The notes below the pieces were generated by a model. That model saw only the letters and a program-made list of their open reading frames with translations. It was not told the origin of the DNA and ran no database searches. Shown here piece after piece: positions 15,590 through 22,611 of a stretch of 64,000 nt of DNA (its first letter is position 1; each line of letters begins with the position of its first letter). Made by a program: the position numbers and the translations under genes. Source of the DNA: Paenibacillus agilis (GTDB lineage Bacteria > Bacillota > Bacilli > Paenibacillales > Paenibacillaceae); NCBI RefSeq assembly GCF_007786455.1, contig NZ_VNJK01000007.1:1-64000 (forward strand), in the 5' to 3' direction.

Positions 15590-15853
15590 CTTACGTGGAG
15601 AACCGATCATGAAGCGCCGGCCATGCAAGTCTGGACGAATTGAGCGTAAGGGAGTGAAACGGCTGGTTTGGCCGTTTTTGCCCCTGGAGTGAAAGCTTTT
15701 TCGTCCACCACGAAGTGAAACGGAGTGCTCGGACTTGCATGGATGGAGGCGCGGAATGATAAGGTCGGAGCGTAAGATCATCTCTCTTACTCGGAGCAAC
15801 GCGACAAAGTAAATCAAGAGTTTCCGGAAGGAAGCTTACCTTTTGAGCAGCTG
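15590..15853 (-). ncRNA. Structured leader RNA, family C copy 1 (C1) with motif E
   Basis: Outer arms CTTACG (15590-15595) and CGTAAG (15771-15776). Next stem CCATGCAAGTC/GACTTGCATGG reads CAATGCAAGG/CCTTGCATTG in copy 2. An inner hairpin AAACGGC/GCCGTTT corresponds to ACGCC/GGCGT in copy 2. On the minus strand it is preceded by motif E (15811-15845), with a TTCC-TTCC-GGAA hairpin. It lies 29 bp before the start of 14929-15561. The gene-free 15854-15950 to the right holds nothing more I can name. Confidence 0.65.
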
Positions 15854-15950
15854 CGCTGCTTGCTTCATTTCAAAGGTCTGCTTTTAGCAGAGCAACATTT
15901 CAAGCGCATTTTATTTTCTGCACGTTTGCAGCAATGAAATCAATGAACGT

Positions 15951-15987
15951 AAAAGGCCCAAAGAATCTTTATTCCTTGGGCCTTTTA
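15951..15987 (-). terminator. Terminator after the DUF3560 gene
   Basis: AAAAGGCCCAAAG ... CCTTGGGCCTTTT with runs on both sides, 10 bp beyond the stop codon of 15997-17187 on the minus strand. Confidence 0.85.
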
Positions 15988-15996
15988 TTTGCTATA

Positions 15997-17187
15997 TTAG
16001 TTCCACCAATTGATGACTGGTACACTGCCGTTCTCATATTTGTATAGATAGCAGTCTTCATAATTTACTACAAACCTGCCTTCTCGGTCTTGTCTTACTC
16101 CACGTCTTTCTTGAAACCATGATTTAAAGTTATTTTTTTGGGGAACATCGTTTTCTATACATATTTCTTTTATTGTGACGCTTTTTTCAGTTTTCTTAAT
16201 AACCTGGAACGCTTTAATCATTTTTTTCCCACCAATTTCTATACGAACTACAATATCGTCTATTTCAAAAGGATTAACTGTTTCCTTTTTCTGTTCTATC
16301 CATTCCTCTGGAATTTTCATATCCTGAATTTCTGCATACGTGTATTTGAGTGTATATGGAACAACATCGGGCTTAACCTCTACAGTTTTTACATTTGCTT
16401 TAACAACTTTATCCCAACTACCGCGAATTTTAACAAGATAACCAGGTTTCAAATTGTCCTTGTTATATTGAACGCCGCCTAACTCTTCTAATTTATTGTG
16501 GATGAACGCAAGTTTATCTACTTCATATTCCATTTTCTCTATAAGAGTTTCTAGGCGTGAATCATCTTGAGTCTTCTCAATTAGACGCTGGTAAGTACGA
16601 ATATTTTTATTACATTCTTCAATTCGATTGCTCAAGTATGATCGGTCCGTAAATTTACTCATACTTGCAGTTTGTTCAGCTGTTAAAGCCCTATCACGGA
16701 AATATTCACTTTTACGGTACTCTTCAAATCCTTTGTGATAACGGTCAAACATCTTTTCTCTTCTACGTGCGAACCGTTGAGATCCTGCATGTCCTGCAAT
16801 AATAGGCTGCGTAAAGAAGGCAATGTCACCGTGCATACTGTTAATATCTGATTGCAGATTTTTTGCTCTTGTCTCTGCATTGTCAGCATACTTTTCTAAC
16901 CGCTCAATACGTGCTTCTGCTTTTTCTACTTGTCTATCTATTTCTTGAGCGTAGGACAAACGCTCACCAATTTTGCCGCCATCTGTAAAGCCTAGATTTT
17001 GAGCTACTCGTATAGCTGAGAAATGATTTTTGGTTGAACGGGATACCCAAGCAGAACGAGCGCCCGAGAACATAAATGCACGAGTAATTGCTTTTTTCTC
17101 ATCCGTGCTTAAAGATTTATACTCTTCTTTAGAGAACTGTAATTCGATTTTAGAACTATCAAGATTAAGAATATATTGTTTAGTCAT
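15997..17187 (-). CDS. DUF3560 domain protein headed by leader B1
   Basis: 396 aa from ATG 17187 (AAGGAAAC upstream). The same frame stays open through the GC-rich leader to 17418, but that part is conserved as RNA, not protein. A long coiled coil (IDRQVEKAEARIERLEKYADNAETRAK, residues about 85-115) is followed by QPIIAGHAGSQRFARRREKMFDRYHKGFE, the DUF3560 signature (QPIxxGHHSExRxR). The C-terminal 150 residues are unassigned. The family is common on plasmids and integrative elements; biochemical role unknown. Confidence 0.8.
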   Translation of the reverse strand: MTKQYILNLDSSKIELQFSKEEYKSLSTDEKKAITRAFMFSGARSAWVSRSTKNHFSAIRVAQNLGFTDGGKIGERLSYAQEIDRQVEKAEARIERLEKYADNAETRAKNLQSDINSMHGDIAFFTQPIIAGHAGSQRFARRREKMFDRYHKGFEEYRKSEYFRDRALTAEQTASMSKFTDRSYLSNRIEECNKNIRTYQRLIEKTQDDSRLETLIEKMEYEVDKLAFIHNKLEELGGVQYNKDNLKPGYLVKIRGSWDKVVKANVKTVEVKPDVVPYTLKYTYAEIQDMKIPEEWIEQKKETVNPFEIDDIVVRIEIGGKKMIKAFQVIKKTEKSVTIKEICIENDVPQKNNFKSWFQERRGVRQDREGRFVVNYEDCYLYKYENGSVPVINWWN

Positions 17188-17230
17188 TATAGTTTCCTTC
17201 TTTCTAAGAATGTATTTGCCTGCATGATAT

Positions 17231-17455
17231 AGCAGCCGGTGTGCTTGCCGCTTGGCACATAAGGACCGTGTAAGGCTAGTTCCACCAAGGTTCCACCAGG
17301 CGCTTAAGCGGCGCTGGAACGGTGGAACTCTATTGTCATATGGGTAAACTGCAAAGCAGGCAAACCTTTGACAATAGAGTCCTACATGGTACGCTGGGAC
17401 AGCTGCGGCAAGGGCCACTCTTTTAGGCTGCAGGCTTCAGCTCGGCTGAAGTCCA
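17231..17455 (-). ncRNA. Structured leader RNA, family B copy 1 (B1)
   Basis: Closely related to 35389-35625. Nested stems: GTTCCACC/GGTGGAAC; ACTCTATTGTCA/TGACAATAGAGT enclosing CTGC-AAA-GCAG; CCAG-GCGC/GCGCTGG; and an end hairpin CTTCAGC-TCG-GCTGAAG that is CTTAAGC-GAA-GCTTAAG in B2. It ends 44 bp upstream of the 15997-17187 start, with the binding site between. A minus-strand terminator (17465-17494) lies just upstream, so either a promoter lies in 17456-17464 or the terminator is conditional. Confidence 0.65.
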
Positions 17456-17464
17456 CCTATATAC

Positions 17465-17494
17465 AAAAAAAGAGTAACGATGACTCGTTACTCT
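17465..17494 (-). terminator. Terminator or attenuator upstream of leader B1
   Basis: AGAGTAACGA-TGAC-TCGTTACTCT followed on the minus strand by seven T. It could end the AbrB operon transcript or act as an attenuator in front of leader B1. The stretch 17495-17659 shows no gene. Confidence 0.8.
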
Positions 17495-17659
17495 ACCTAA
17501 TCTGAAGAAGTATTTGTTTTTCTATGTAATCAGGGTCCGTAAAGGACCATCAGTGCTCTTTGGATAGTATATTGGGCTTTAGTAGTAAATGAAGTAAGTA
17601 CATCTTTTGTTCCGATGATAGTTGATCATACAATGTATCTCTTTCTTGAGTATGTAAAA

Positions 17660-18067
17660 TCAATCGTGAATAACCTCCTGATTTGAATGTATCAATTTCT
17701 CTAAGCGTTTTTGTACCCTTCCAAGAACCATATTATTTCTTCTTTCTTCTTCTATTTCCCATCCTATTTCAGTGTGAAATAATGCATCTTTAAGCAAGTA
17801 ATTCTTTAATTCCTCATCATTTGTACTCAATAGTGTTTCTGATAGCGATTTCCATTCTCCACAGTCTTTAAGAAGACATTGAGCTTCCATTACGATATCT
17901 ATAAAATCTTCAAGCTTCTTTTCCTTAATGATGTAAAGACCTATAACAGACATAAAGTGTTCATCTGATCTTTCCCAAAATGGGTCAATTAAATGAGTTT
18001 TCGTCATTTCGATTACGATTTTCCCAATTTTATTTTGAGTCGCAGGCAGAATTTCTCCATTACTCAT
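17660..18067 (-). CDS. Unknown protein, partner of the AbrB-type regulator
   Basis: 135 aa from ATG 18067 (AGGAGAG eight bases upstream); the earlier ATG 18088 overlaps the upstream gene. Helical, acidic (FWERSDEHFMSVIGLYIIKEKKLEDFIDIVMEAQCLL). Gene order with a SpoVT/AbrB antitoxin-like protein resembles a toxin-antitoxin pair, but no toxin fold is recognised. Confidence 0.6.
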   Translation of the reverse strand: MSNGEILPATQNKIGKIVIEMTKTHLIDPFWERSDEHFMSVIGLYIIKEKKLEDFIDIVMEAQCLLKDCGEWKSLSETLLSTNDEELKNYLLKDALFHTEIGWEIEEERRNNMVLGRVQKRLEKLIHSNQEVIHD

Positions 18068-18080
18068 CCGATCATCTCTC

Positions 18081-18302
18081 CTATTCATCTTTATTAAAAG
18101 ATATGTTATGTGATCCCTTGCTATCTAAAAGCAAAAATTGATTAAGCTGTTCTTGGTTGATTTTTTTTATAAGGTAGCTACTATCATCCACCTTTATAAA
18201 TACAACTTCATCCTGTTGAGCAAGTTTTAAATCTTCTCGTACTTTCTTAGGAATCGTTACCTGTCCACGTTCTCCCACAGGTCTAGTTAATGACTTCGAC
18301 AA
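18081..18302 (-). CDS. AbrB/SpoVT-type DNA-binding protein
   Basis: 73 aa from TTG 18302 (AGGGGAGTG upstream). Swapped-hairpin AbrB motif: VGERGQVTIPKKVREDLKLAQQDEVVFI. Antitoxin-like or transition-state-like regulator. A palindrome at 18329-18364 is a likely autoregulatory site. Confidence 0.85.
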   Translation of the reverse strand: MSKSLTRPVGERGQVTIPKKVREDLKLAQQDEVVFIKVDDSSYLIKKINQEQLNQFLLLDSKGSHNISFNKDE

Positions 18303-18328
18303 GACTATCACTCCCCTAAATCCCAATT

Positions 18329-18364
18329 AAGTATGAAATTCATATAAGTATGTATTTCATACTT
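18329..18364. promoter_or_regulatory. Operator palindrome of the AbrB-type gene
   Basis: Arms AAGTATGAAAT and ATTTCATACTT at the two ends of a 36-bp AT-rich region, 27 bp upstream of the TTG start. Confidence 0.6.
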
Positions 18365-18599
18365 ATAATATATTACACCCTTCCTTATTTTTCAATCTAT
18401 AAATGATATGAAGGCGCGACGTCGTACGATGAAGCACCATTCAGAATTACATTTTACCAACGGGCAGTTGGTCCGTGATTTTTGGATCAGCGCCCCTCGC
18501 TGCACGAATAAAGGGTTATAATTGCAAGCTTATCATTTAAAGTGTTGTAACTTGTATGCCATTTAGAAAATCTGCTTAGTGGCAGATCTTGCAGCGAAG

Positions 18600-18652
18600 C
18601 TGCACTATTCAATCAAGAGCTGGCAAGCCAGGTCTCCTTTTCAGCGATTATA
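18600..18652 (-). ncRNA. Motif E copy 3
   Basis: Minus-strand pattern AAAGG, AC, hairpin CTGGC-TT-GCCAG, CTCTTGATTG, then a GCAGC/GCTGC hairpin. The rest of 18303-18773 is AT-rich with no gene; 18405-18445 (CGCGACGTCGTACGATGAAGCACC) vaguely recalls family C. Confidence 0.5.
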
Positions 18653-18773
18653 TATTTCAGAATCGCAATAAAGCCCAACAAATAGATTAATCGTTTGTTA
18701 GGCTCTATTATTACTATGACTTCATTTTACTCATTAAATTTCATAACCAAATTCCCCACCAAATCAGGTTATT

Positions 18774-19112
18774 TTAAATCCCCAGCAGACAATAAGCACG
18801 AATACCTTGATGAATAACTATTTGATCACGCAGCTGCTGAATAGCGAGATCACTTCTCATTTCCCCATCAAAAGGATAAGACCAAATTGTTTCTTCGGCA
18901 TCATGATCATCTACATGAGCTACTATAACTTTTGCATAACCGTCTTCTGTTCTTAACTCCTGATCCTCAGCGGTTTTATAACCATAAAGTTCAAGGTATT
19001 TCGTAATTGCCAATGCTGCAGAATGCAAGAAGCGTTCCATATCGTAATCTGGTATTGTTCGTTGAGAAAATCCCTCATCAATGATCTGTAAAATATATAG
19101 CGGTTGATTCAT
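18774..19112 (-). CDS. Unknown protein
   Basis: 112 aa, AGGAGAG binding site. Starts MNQPLYILQIIDEGFSQRTIPDYDMERFLHSAALAI; acidic, likely alpha/beta. It is the last gene of a four-gene run that begins with an LPD28-like protein under leader C2. Function unknown. Confidence 0.7.
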   Translation of the reverse strand: MNQPLYILQIIDEGFSQRTIPDYDMERFLHSAALAITKYLELYGYKTAEDQELRTEDGYAKVIVAHVDDHDAEETIWSYPFDGEMRSDLAIQQLRDQIVIHQGIRAYCLLGI

Positions 19113-19134
19113 GTTGTAACTCTCCTTCTCAAGA

Positions 19135-19344
19135 CTAGATAGTCTTATAAATTGTGTATTCGCCTGAATTTTCTAATAATCTAACATGGGAATGATCCAT
19201 ATAGATGTTTTTAGGAAGTAACCAATACTCTGCTTCATATCGAAATGTTAAACTTCCATCGGACCATGCCTGTATATCTTCTAACTTGCAATGTAGGTAT
19301 TCGGCTAATATTTCAACTTCATCACCATTTAAAATATATTTAAT
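19135..19344 (-). CDS. Small ORF with non-canonical ATT start
   Basis: 69 aa open frame starting ATT at 19344, 7 bases after AAGGAGTG, which lies inside the preceding gene (overlap 16 bp). The peptide reads INGDEV-like start, then EILAEYLHCKLEDIQAWSDG and ends SGEYTIYKTI. Composition looks coding, and it closes an otherwise empty gap between coupled genes. Use of ATT would be rare; a sequence error or a coupled restart is possible. Confidence 0.4.
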   Translation of the reverse strand: MKYILNGDEVEILAEYLHCKLEDIQAWSDGSLTFRYEAEYWLLPKNIYMDHSHVRLLENSGEYTIYKTI

Positions 19345-19529
19345 GAGTCATCACTCCTTGGTAACCGAACACTCACTTGATATAGAACAGTGGAATCCTC
19401 ATGATAAATACGGTCTTTTTTCATTTCTTGAATTGCGAGTGTAGAAGCTTCTGCATCCGTTTTTGCTTCAACATCAAATACTACGTCATAGACCCCAAGT
19501 AGAATGTAATGCATCTGATATACAACCAC
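19329..19529 (-). CDS. Small unknown protein
   Basis: 66 aa from GTG 19529 (GGGGG ten bases upstream) or ATG 19514. Sequence YILLGVYDVVFDVEAKTDAEASTLAIQEMKK suggests a beta strand, Asp-rich turn and helix. The start is 2 bp after the LPD28-like gene, so the genes are coupled. Confidence 0.6.
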   Translation of the reverse strand: MVVYQMHYILLGVYDVVFDVEAKTDAEASTLAIQEMKKDRIYHEDSTVLYQVSVRLPRSDDSLNIF

Positions 19530-19531
19530 TT

Positions 19532-19876
19532 TCAGATTTCCCCCTTTTTAAAAGAATCTCTTGTTATTGGAGAATATAATATTCTCCTTATTATTTGTTG
19601 ATCATATATTTCCTCACCTGAGAACCGAAATTGACGTTTGTAGTAAGACGATAGATCAAGGGAAGGAAATTTAGAAGATAAAATCATATAGTCTGCAACA
19701 AGTGTCCCCCAATGGTTTACTATCACCTGATTACGCTCAATCGATATTGGAATGACCGAATCATCGCCATGTCGAATATCATAATAAAATTTGTTCGGCA
19801 CCCTTTCATTATTAGGGATTTTTAAACCCTCACATATCAATACGGGTCGCGCTTCAAAAAACGTTTTTCGTAACAT
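19532..19876 (-). CDS. LPD28-like protein headed by leader C2
   Basis: 114 aa, AAAGGAG upstream of ATG 19876. The block PNKFYYDIRHGDDSVIPISIERNQVIVNHWGTLV resembles the large polyvalent protein-associated domain LPD28 (YDxRHxDD, VxVNHxGT). LPD domains occur in giant proteins and stand-alone genes of conjugative elements and phages, with unknown function. C2 leader lies 47 bp upstream. Confidence 0.6.
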   Translation of the reverse strand: MLRKTFFEARPVLICEGLKIPNNERVPNKFYYDIRHGDDSVIPISIERNQVIVNHWGTLVADYMILSSKFPSLDLSSYYKRQFRFSGEEIYDQQIIRRILYSPITRDSFKKGEI

Positions 19877-19922
19877 TAATTATTGCTCCTTTCGTTTCTA
19901 TGAGATTTTGTATTTGATGTTC

Positions 19923-20166
19923 CTTACGTGGAGAACCGATCATGAAGCGCCGGCAATGCAAGGTTGGACGAATGAACGTAACGGAGTGAAACGCCTGATT
20001 TGTGGCGTGTCGCCCGTGCAGTGAATGCTTTTCGGCCACACGGAGTGCTTGGCCTTGCATTGTTAGAGGCGTGGAGTGATAAGGTCGGAACGTAAGGGGC
20101 ATCTCTTATAACAGGAGCTCTGCGACAATTTCAATCAGAAGTTTCCGCTAGGAAAGTTTCCTTTTA
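19923..20166 (-). ncRNA. Structured leader RNA, family C copy 2 (C2) with motif E
   Basis: Outer arms CTTACG (19923-19928) and CGTAAG (20091-20096), second stem CAATGCAAGG/CCTTGCATTG, inner hairpin ACGCC/GGCGT, and motif E at 20131-20166 with a TTTCC-TAGC-GGAAA hairpin. Compared with C1 the stems differ in sequence but remain paired. It ends 47 bp before the start of 19532-19876. The remaining gap to 20417 holds the upstream region of the plus-strand PBECR-like gene. Confidence 0.65.
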
Positions 20167-20417
20167 GAGGATTTGACAAACTGTCGAGTTCTCTTTTTTT
20201 ATTTTTTTGATCTGTGCCACAAATGAGCGTTCACTTCGATATTAAACCTCTGAAAGGGGCTAACCGATATTGATGTTTTTATTCAATCGTGTCACACAGA
20301 AACATGTGTATCGTTATTAGACCCCTATAAAAGTTATTTCATCATAGAAGCAATTTTTTTGAGATATAGAGCGATGTCTATGGTGAAAAGACCAACACAC
20401 TATAGGAGGAATCGATA

Positions 20418-20834
20418 ATGAAGAAACAAATCTTAAAACTAACTCCCAAAATGGTACGTAATCTGGAGCTACCCTTAATACCTGGTTCGCCAATTATTAT
20501 AGGCAGCGCGAATATTCATCACATTCAAGAGCGCCATCCTCGAGATTATCGCAAGTACTTCAAATCGATGCGAAGCATTTTAAAGAACCCAGACTTAGTA
20601 AAGCCACGCGAGGACGGATCACTCCAATTTATCCGCATAATTAATGGAGAAGAAGTAATTGTCGTTGTGCGACCAACTAAGAAAGGTGTCCTGTTTGTAC
20701 GCACTATGTATTCAAACAAAAGACGAGTTGCAGAGACAATATCTCGCAACCCGTCTTTTTATATAGGCATCTTTTTTGTTGTTGAAAATGCAAAAGAGAG
20801 GATCATAAACAACTTCCAATGTGTTTTACTCTGA
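20418..20834 (+). CDS. PBECR-type (Barnase/EndoU/ColicinE5-D/RelE-like) nuclease
   Basis: 138 aa, one of the few plus-strand genes, AGGAGGA upstream. The core IHHIQERHPRDYRKYFKSMRSILKNPDLVKP ... EVIVVVRPTKKGVLFVRTMY fits the phage-associated BECR-fold nucleases (HIxxRHPxD, IIxxPDxV, VKxxxxxYFVRTxY). Predicted small RNase or toxin; no immunity gene is obvious. A strong terminator (20718-20761) lies inside the frame, 70 nt before the stop, so most mRNA would end without a stop codon. Confidence 0.65.
   Translation: MKKQILKLTPKMVRNLELPLIPGSPIIIGSANIHHIQERHPRDYRKYFKSMRSILKNPDLVKPREDGSLQFIRIINGEEVIVVVRPTKKGVLFVRTMYSNKRRVAETISRNPSFYIGIFFVVENAKERIINNFQCVLL
20718..20761 (+). terminator. Terminator inside the PBECR-like reading frame
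   Basis: AAAGACG-A-GTTGC ... GCAAC-C-CGTCTTT with an inner GAGA/TCTC stem, followed by TTTTTATAT. It overlaps codons for KRRVAETISRNPSFY. Confidence 0.75.
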
Positions 20835-20871
20835 TATCCATTTTTTCATTCCTCCTATCTTTAACTCCTTG

Positions 20872-21057
20872 TTAAACATAGAGCTTCCCATACCAAGGCT
20901 GGAAGCTTTTACGGTTATCTCTCCATGCTTGCTTTACATCTTCCGTCTTAAGATCACATTCTCCTTTCGCCCAAGTAGAAGCATAGCTATACCCTTTTCG
21001 GGTTGTTACTATAACGAGATCGTGTGTTTCTGAATAATTTTGTATACTAACTTGCAT
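20872..21057 (-). CDS. Small unknown protein
   Basis: 61 aa from ATG 21057 (AAAGGAG upstream). Begins MQVSIQNYSETHDLVIVTTRKGYSYASTW and ends SFQPWYGKLYV. Probably all-beta N-terminus. Co-transcribed with the two genes upstream. Confidence 0.6.
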   Translation of the reverse strand: MQVSIQNYSETHDLVIVTTRKGYSYASTWAKGECDLKTEDVKQAWRDNRKSFQPWYGKLYV

Positions 21058-21088
21058 GGCTGAACTCTCCTTTACAAGTAAGGGGTGG

Positions 21089-21436
21089 TTATGGTTGGTC
21101 CAATAATTGAGATACACGAGCTGCAGCTTGAGCAGCAAGATACATTTCGTTCTTGATCTCTTGATATTTGGTATCTTGTAAAGCTACAGAGACCTCTTCC
21201 TCGTTTAAATCAATCAATCCGCTAATGGCGTAATATCTACACTCGGCTTCTGCATCAGTTAAATCACGCATAGGCAGTAGACGTCTATCATTTAAAAATT
21301 CTCCTAGTTCATCAGTCCATACAACATGAGTTAATAAATCATATGCATTGGCTAACAGCTGTAAAGCTGCTTGCTGCTCTGCAGTAAGCTTCAATCTATC
21401 TACTTTAGTTTTGCTGACATATGAAGAATAATTCAT
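21089..21436 (-). CDS. Unknown helical protein
   Basis: 115 aa. The start overlaps the 3' end of the VbhA-like ORF (21405-21557). GGAGGAG lies about 13 bases upstream, coding for the Glu run of that ORF. Helical: LTAEQQAALQLLANAYDLLTHVV ... MYLAAQAAARVSQLL. No family recognised. Confidence 0.65.
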   Translation of the reverse strand: MNYSSYVSKTKVDRLKLTAEQQAALQLLANAYDLLTHVVWTDELGEFLNDRRLLPMRDLTDAEAECRYYAISGLIDLNEEEVSVALQDTKYQEIKNEMYLAAQAAARVSQLLDQP

Positions 21437-21557
21437 CACGTAAATAATTCTTCTCCTCCTCGCTTAGTTCTAGGCCTTCGTAAGCCCAAGACGCATTTAC
21501 TTGTTGGAATTCCTTTTCAAATCTATCGAAAGCTTCGACTCCTGGTAACAACATCAT
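21405..21557 (-). CDS. Orphan VbhA-like antitoxin peptide
   Basis: 50 aa from ATG 21557 (GAGGTGG upstream). FDRFEKEFQQVNASWAYEGL aligns with the antitoxin of the Fic pair at 48641-48811 (FDKEFDSMNASWGYEN). No Fic gene is adjacent and the C-terminal half differs. It may be a relic or neutralise a distant toxin. Confidence 0.6.
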   Translation of the reverse strand: MMLLPGVEAFDRFEKEFQQVNASWAYEGLELSEEEKNYLRDELFFICQQN

Positions 21558-21599
21558 AGCCCCACCTCTATTTTTAGTTGTAGAGGAGCCGAAGCCCCT

Positions 21600-22010
21600 C
21601 TATTCTTCTTCTTTAGGAAGCATGATCGTTAGAACAGGTTCTCCTAGATCACCGGATCCAAGACAACATTTCAAAAAGATGATTTCGTTTCTACCGTGTA
21701 GAGGATAAAGTACACCGAACTCAAGTTCATGCTTTCCTATCACCTTCTTTGCGGCAATCTTTAGCATCCAAAGAGTATCCCATAGACGCCCAGCCGTTGA
21801 TTCACCAGACCGCCTATCGCCCTCAGAAGGTACGATATACGTATCCCAAACGGCTCTAGTTACTCCTACAGGAAATGAAAGTCCTGCTGTTTTGGCAGTG
21901 GCCGTCACATCAATAAGGCCACCGTCCGCTATAAATTGTGCTCTGGAATAAGCATCGATGATTTTCATTGGTGCATGGGTTTGATTTTTTCCTATTGCCG
22001 TTGTACTCAT
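21600..22010 (-). CDS. DUF6573 family protein headed by leader F
   Basis: 136 aa from ATG 22010 with AAAGGAG upstream; the upstream open frame is leader sequence. IDAYSRAQFIADGGLIDVTATAKTAGLSFPVGVTRAVWD, then GRLWDTLWMLKIAA, and the C-terminal GDLGEPVLTIMLPKEEE are the pattern of DUF6573, found on plasmids and integrative elements. Function unknown. Confidence 0.75.
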   Translation of the reverse strand: MSTTAIGKNQTHAPMKIIDAYSRAQFIADGGLIDVTATAKTAGLSFPVGVTRAVWDTYIVPSEGDRRSGESTAGRLWDTLWMLKIAAKKVIGKHELEFGVLYPLHGRNEIIFLKCCLGSGDLGEPVLTIMLPKEEE

Positions 22011-22039
22011 CCTTGTTCTGCTCCTTTCTTTTGCCCATC

Positions 22040-22460
22040 GCATGGCATGGGTCCCCAAAAGGGGAACTTTTTTTCCTTTTGACACGACCTGGAACCAAAC
22101 GGTGAGCGAGCTGTCAAGGTTCCTGGCAGCTCTTTTTTTCTCTACCTTATTAATCATCCAAGAGAAAAAAAGAGTGCCCTTGACAGGTCGCGTCTCGATC
22201 TTAGTAAGAATTGTGAGGAGGAGCTTGCGAGAGGCTCCACACAATTCTTGCTTAGATCGATCCGGTTGGTACCATGCGAGGGGCAGAAGAAAAAAAGTAC
22301 TGCGATCAGAGCAGGCGTAGCCTGCTTACCATGCCCTAGAATCCTTAAAGACATCGGCACGCAAAGGGGGATCAGACGGTTCATGGAATCTAGGGAGACT
22401 TAGACAGACTTGTCTTAGTCTCCCTAAGTCGCTGAACTGGCCCTCCTGCACGAGCTGGGG
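22040..22460 (-). ncRNA. Structured leader RNA F (single copy)
   Basis: Several long inverted repeats: CGATCT ... AGATCG enclosing TAAGAATTGTG/CACAATTCTT and GGAGC/GGCTCC (about 22195-22262); AGGGAGACT/AGTCTCCCT (about 22391-22424); GTCCCC-AAAA-GGGGAC-like hairpin near 22052; and long A-rich/T-rich arms AGAGAAAAAAAGAG and CTCTTTTTTTCTCT. It ends about 30 bp before the start of the DUF6573 gene, the same placement as leaders A-C. No ORF. Confidence 0.55.
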
Positions 22461-22611
22461 GAATAGTGTTATCACTACATATAGATTTTGCAAAGCTATA
22501 GTCTATTAGAGTGAACTATATATTGTGCGTCTGAAAAAGATGACTTTTTTGATTGAGTATGATATATTGTCTAGTGCTCTACCATATTTAATTCCAAAGG
22601 AGGAAAATAAT

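Noticed and set aside
17188..17418. N-terminal extension of the DUF3560 protein
   Set aside because: The frame is open but is leader B1, whose substitutions preserve base pairs and which also precedes an unrelated gene at 35389.
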